From Candidatus Aminicenantota bacterium (lineage in GTDB: Bacteria > Acidobacteriota > Aminicenantia > UBA2199): 6,693 bases of DNA. Both the position numbers and the translations under genes were made by a program. Shown here one piece after another: positions 5,871-6,693 of this stretch (position 1 is its first letter; the number at the start of each line of letters is the position of its first letter). The stretch covers positions 1-6,693 of the forward strand of contig JAHELQ010000302.1 in the NCBI GenBank assembly GCA_024644125.1. The letters run 5' to 3'. Below the pieces are notes generated by a model. It worked only from the letters and a program-made list of their open reading frames with translations, ran no database searches and was not told where the DNA came from.

Positions 5871-5903
5871 ATGGCAAGCCGGATAAAAGAGGAGGCGACA
5901 TGA
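5871..5903 (+). CDS. Possible 10-codon leader peptide overlapping the last gene
   Basis: ATG 5871 has a strong AGGAGG (5860-5865) five bases upstream and encodes MASRIKEEAT. Its TGA (5901-5903) overlaps the next start as ATGA. This arrangement would allow translational coupling. A different in-frame ATG for the large gene at 5867 has only one base between it and the same AGGAGG, so it is an unlikely start. The leader could be chance; the strong ribosome binding site is the only support. Confidence 0.3.
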   Translation: MASRIKEEAT

Positions 5904-6693
5904 CGGTGAGAGGTTTTTTGCGTGAAATGGAGGCGGCGCAACGGCGTGCGGAACGGGAACGGCTGCGGAGGGAGAGGCAGATCGAACGGGAACGGAAGCA
6001 GATGGAAAAGATGGAGGAGATGGAACGGGCGGCATATGAGGTCGAGATATATGAAGAACGGATCGAGAATCTGCTCTCGATCCACAGGGAATGTGCAGAA
6101 GATATCGATTGGGAATGGATTGACGAGGGATTGTTCCCGATAATTCCTGACAAGCCCACGGCCAATGCGGAAGCGGCGCAGGAGATCTTCGACGGGTACG
6201 AGGCGTCGCTCTTTGATACTCTTTTTTTCCGGGTTGGGGCGAAACGGCGGGAATTGTACGATGCCATCGATGTGGGGCGGTCAATGGACGCGGAGGAGTA
6301 TGCGCTGCAATTGCGGAATTTCGAACTGTTCTTCAAGGATTGGGAGTGGAAAAAGTTGCGGGCGGATTATGTCCTGGCAGGCGATATAGAGGTGATCAAG
6401 GAGGTTATCGAAACCATCGGACCGTTCCGGGATATCACCGACCTGGGCTCGCAATTAAAGTTCATATTGGAAACCAGCTCCCAGATCGAGGTGGACCTGG
6501 AGGTGAAGGGCAAGGAGGTAATTCCGTCGGAGGTGAAAACACTGCTGAAAACCGGGAAGTTGTCTGAGAAGAAGATGCCGGTGATGAGATTCAACGAATT
6601 GTATCAGGATTATATCTGCGGGTGCGCCATCCGTATCGCCCGGGAGTTGTTCGCGTTGTTGCCTTTCGAGAAGGTGTTCGTTCACGCGGTTGG
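5900..6693 (+). CDS. Conserved protein of unknown function with N-terminal coiled coil, partial (3' end off the right edge)
   Basis: The frame is open from ATG 5900 to the right edge (264 codons). AGGAGG (5890-5895) lies four bases upstream, and ATGA overlaps the possible leader peptide. Residues about 8-50 are very rich in Arg and Glu and would form a charged coiled coil. A helical region with IHRECAEDIDW (61-71) follows. From about 174 a mixed domain contains DITDLGSQLKF, then VIPSEVKTLLKTGKLSEKKMP (split: VIPSEVKTLL at 208-217, KTGKLSEKKMP at 218-227) and FNELYQDYICGCAIRIARELFALLP (FNELYQDYICG at 231-241, CAIRIARELFALLP at 242-255). I believe similar sequences occur in diverse bacteria without an assigned function, but I cannot name the family. 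There is no signal peptide or membrane segment, so it is probably cytoplasmic. Its GC content is higher than the neighbouring genes, which hints at a different history. Confidence 0.85.
   Translation, partial: MTVRGFLREMEAAQRRAERERLRRERQIERERKQMEKMEEMERAAYEVEIYEERIENLLSIHRECAEDIDWEWIDEGLFPIIPDKPTANAEAAQEIFDGYEASLFDTLFFRVGAKRRELYDAIDVGRSMDAEEYALQLRNFELFFKDWEWKKLRADYVLAGDIEVIKEVIETIGPFRDITDLGSQLKFILETSSQIEVDLEVKGKEVIPSEVKTLLKTGKLSEKKMPVMRFNELYQDYICGCAIRIARELFALLPFEKVFVHAV

Noticed and set aside
5767..6336. Long minus-strand open frames (up to 189 codons) opposite the last gene
   Set aside because: They are antisense to a well-supported plus-strand gene, are rich in Ser/Arg or Pro as expected from reading its Arg/Glu codons backwards, and have no ribosome binding site.

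Overview
This window looks like a gene-sparse accessory stretch from an uncultured, probably diderm bacterium. It has strong AGGAGG-type ribosome binding sites, a lipoprotein, an exported beta-propeller-like protein, repeat-rich spacers and one mobile element. The host phylum cannot be fixed from the sequence. From memory, the gene types recall Planctomycetota or Acidobacteriota/Aminicenantes-like genomes, but that is only an impression. Composition is uneven: the propeller gene and the fragment after it are AT-rich, while the last gene is clearly GC-richer.

Layout. (1) Positions 1-1167, minus strand: a DD(35)E integrase-type transposase, uninterrupted here and cut by the left window edge. 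(2) About 1168-2300: no intact gene. It holds the transposase upstream region, a pyrimidine-rich tract, a degenerate 21-bp tandem repeat, a GC-rich hairpin, and what may be one decayed minus-strand coding sequence running through all of these. (3) 2304-3143: a secreted or lipid-anchored protein with a C-terminal SH3-like domain, followed by a 93-residue membrane protein (3240-3521). (4) 3522-3916: a spacer with a good promoter candidate for the next gene. (5) 3917-5086: an exported beta-propeller-like protein, then 24 bp later a short ORF (5111-5515). That ORF's first ~95 residues recall the N-terminal domain of radical-SAM/SPASM peptide maturases, and it stops inside a repeat cluster. (6) 5454-5722: copies of CCTGTCCCC in both orientations. 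(7) 5900 to the right edge: a conserved protein of unknown function with a charged coiled-coil start.

The most notable non-gene signal is a shared upstream sequence. Positions 2146-2190 and 5736-5780 match at 38 of 45 bases without gaps, and a second block containing a -10-like hexamer sits at the same spacing in both. The pair precedes two unrelated genes (2304 and 5900) at almost the same distance. A short dyad inside it keeps its pairing through a compensating change (A-T in one copy, C-G in the other). This could be a shared regulatory site or a dispersed repeat that carries a promoter.

No complete new biological system can be shown. The closest candidate is the propeller plus maturase-like fragment, which may be the remains of a peptide-modification locus. 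No precursor peptide or radical SAM core is visible.
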